64,000 bases of DNA from NCBI RefSeq assembly GCF_900177725.1, contig NZ_FXAT01000019.1, positions 57,339 to 121,338 on the forward strand, written 5' to 3'. Position numbers and translations under genes: made by a program. This document shows, piece by piece, positions 62,402 to 64,000 of the stretch. The DNA comes from Paraburkholderia susongensis (GTDB lineage: Bacteria; Pseudomonadota; Gammaproteobacteria; Burkholderiales; Burkholderiaceae). The notes under the pieces were generated by a model. The model had not been told where the DNA came from. It made no database searches and worked only from the letters and a program-made list of their open reading frames with translations. Numbering within the stretch: the stretch's first letter is position 1; each line of letters starts with the position of its first letter.

Positions 62402-64000
62402 TTACCACTGATACGCGGCACCTATGCCATAGGTGTTGCCGCTGGAGCTGATACCAATACCGGCTCGCATCTTGAGATTCTGCGTGATACGCGCCGTACC
62501 GCCGATCGCATACGCCTGATAGCCGTGGTACGACCCTGCGCCGATCCCGACCGACAGGACCTTGTCCTTGTCAACGTCAGGAATCATCGTCAGAGCAGTA
62601 GCCGCAGCCACACCGGAGTAAGCATTGCGAGCGGTGTCGTTGATACCTTGCTGCAGTGCACCCACCTGCTTGTCGGTGTATGCATTTGCCGCTGCCTGCG
62701 AAGCGTTGAGCTGATCCACGTTCACAGCATCCGTGCCTTGTGTGCCCGGTGCTACGTTCGTGATCTGCCGCTCCTGGCCCGGTGCACCAACCGATACCGT
62801 GTTGGCACGATCAGCCACCGAGCCCGCTCCGATTGCCGCGGAATTGCTCGCCGATGCGGTCGCGTTCGGTCCGACAGCAACGCTGTTGTCACCAGACGCC
62901 GTCGCGGTCGGCCCAACCGCGATGGCATTACTGCCCGTCGCCGATGCCCCCGGCTGCGTGGAGTTGACCTGGACGTACTTGCCGCTTCCACCGCTTCCTT
63001 GCGCTGCGATGCCATTATTGAGCGAGTTGACCTCGTTCTGGAGCGAGCTGATTGCGGTCGAGGTTGAGGTCGACAGCGACGGCATAACGCCGTTGATCGA
63101 GCTGGTCACCGTCGAGATCGAGCCCACTGTGGTACTGAGCGAGCTAATACCCGTGGCCACCGTGGTCGACAGCGACGACAGCTGGCTGTAGTTCACGGCG
63201 TCCAGCGGATTGGTGCCCGCCGCTACGTTAGTCAACCTGACCGGCGCGGAACCTACGCCACCCAGCGTAATCGTCGTATGGCTCGGATCGTCGTACTGAA
63301 CTGAGTTGGCGACGCCAGTGGACAGCGCGGCAATCGACGTCGACGTCGAAGTCGAAAGCGTTGCGATATTGCTGGTAACGCTGCTCAGACCCGTAGACAA
63401 CGAGCTGGCCGTGGTCGACGCGGACGTCGACAGCGAGGCCACGTTGCTATCGGTCGTGCTCAGACCCGTCGACAGCGAAGCGACCTGCGACGTCGTCGTG
63501 CCTACGGTCGTCGACAGCGAATTCACCGCGCTGTTCGTCGCGTAGAGCTGCGAGCCGTTGATCGCGTCGGTGCTCGTCGCACTGACCCGGCCTGCTGCCA
63601 CGTTCGTGATCTGGCGCTCCGCTCCCGGTGCACCGACGCTCACCACACTGGTCGGATTCGCACCTGCAACGTTGTACGTCTGACCACCAACCGTGACGCT
63701 CGAAGTCGGATTCGCCGCCGCGGTCACGCTACCCGAGCCCAGCGCGACATCGTTGGCGTTGTTCGCCATTGCGCTGTTGCCCAGTGCAACAGCACCTGCC
63801 GCTGCTGCCGTGCTCGTGTTGCCCAGTGCCACGGCGCCCTGACCGATCGCGCTATTGGCATTACCCGACGCAACCGCACCCTGGCCATTTGCCGTGTTGT
63901 TCGCACCGACCGCGACCGCGCCAGTGCCCGTCGCGACGTTCGGATCCCCGATCGCCACTGCACCATTGCCGCTTGCCGTGTTCGCCACACCAACAGAGAC
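62402..64000 (-). CDS. Trimeric autotransporter adhesin (YadA type), C-terminal part
   Basis: 533 codons up to the window edge and still open; the start and signal peptide lie outside. From the N-terminal side: YadA-like head repeats of about 14 residues (NTASGNGAVAIG, NSAIGQGAVALG), a neck (ERQITNVAAGRVSATSTDAI NGSQLYA), and a Ser/Thr-rich stalk with the L-S-T-x-x-x-x periodicity (SLSTGLSTTDSNVASLSTSA). A second head and neck follow (GDNSVAVGPNATASASNSAA; QITNVAPGTQGTDAVNVDQL). The YadA membrane anchor is at the end (VLSVGIGAGSYHGYQAYAIG, GISSSGNTYGIGAAYQW). It forms a trimeric surface fibre. The stalk is an obvious candidate for O-glycosylation, by inference only. Confidence 0.95.
   Translation of the reverse strand, partial: VSVGVANTASGNGAVAIGDPNVATGTGAVAVGANNTANGQGAVASGNANSAIGQGAVALGNTSTAAAAGAVALGNSAMANNANDVALGSGSVTAAANPTSSVTVGGQTYNVAGANPTSVVSVGAPGAERQITNVAAGRVSATSTDAINGSQLYATNSAVNSLSTTVGTTTSQVASLSTGLSTTDSNVASLSTSASTTASSLSTGLSSVTSNIATLSTSTSTSIAALSTGVANSVQYDDPSHTTITLGGVGSAPVRLTNVAAGTNPLDAVNYSQLSSLSTTVATGISSLSTTVGSISTVTSSINGVMPSLSTSTSTAISSLQNEVNSLNNGIAAQGSGGSGKYVQVNSTQPGASATGSNAIAVGPTATASGDNSVAVGPNATASASNSAAIGAGSVADRANTVSVGAPGQERQITNVAPGTQGTDAVNVDQLNASQAAANAYTDKQVGALQQGINDTARNAYSGVAAATALTMIPDVDKDKVLSVGIGAGSYHGYQAYAIGGTARITQNLKMRAGIGISSSGNTYGIGAAYQW

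Overview
The window looks like a Burkholderiaceae replicon, most likely Paraburkholderia, Caballeronia or Burkholderia. The reasons are the moderately high GC of the intact genes and a set of families typical of that group: a long Hcp, an OmpA-fused TssL, a DUF2844/DUF3443 pair, several DUF2827 proteins and a YadA-type trimeric adhesin. This assignment is inference from gene content; no rRNA or tRNA was seen.

Left flank (1-14.5 kb): a decayed accessory region. It holds remnants of at least five insertion-sequence families (IS66, IS6, IS110, IS5, IS1182), a broken secreted-protein gene, a methyltransferase remnant and a phosphoglycerate transporter gene (pgtP type) split by a one-base frameshift. 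The intact genes here are a small secreted protein, a LysM/M23 protein followed by an RlpA-like lipoprotein, and a bestrophin-family channel with an overlapping small ORF.

Centre (14.5-45.5 kb): a complete type VI secretion system, all on the + strand. The order is DUF4150 PAAR-like, tssJ, tssK, tssL (with OmpA domain), tssM, an unknown 118-aa gene, a SapC-family gene, tssA, tssB, tssC, hcp, tssE, tssF, tssG, tssH(clpV) and three tandem vgrG genes. A DUF2169-pentapeptide repeat protein, a second pentapeptide repeat protein and a DUF3540 protein follow. Many neighbours overlap by ATGA or GTGA, so translation is probably coupled. Each VgrG carries an unbroken array of 38-41 seven-residue repeats of the type S-x-T-G-x-S-x in place of a recognisable toxin domain, and ends in a unique tip of about 40-60 residues. 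VgrG1 and VgrG2 are almost identical up to one switch point inside the repeats and unrelated in sequence after it. No classical effector or immunity gene is visible; an ORF of 20 codons after DUF3540 runs into an IS701 remnant and may be what is left of a cargo gene.

Right side (45.5-64 kb): IS701, IS66, IS630 and IS3 remnants separate the secretion locus from a probable cell-surface locus. That locus has a DUF4136 lipoprotein, a FecR/LysM protein translationally coupled to an OmpR-type response regulator, a TPR protein with a glycosyltransferase-like C-terminus, three DUF2827 proteins, a LysR regulator, a second paralogous response regulator, the DUF2844/DUF3443 pair, an OmpA-like lipoprotein and the C-terminal part of a trimeric autotransporter that continues past the window edge. 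A plausible reading is a regulated adhesin and surface-modification island. The link between the DUF2827/TPR genes and the adhesin is inferred from proximity only.
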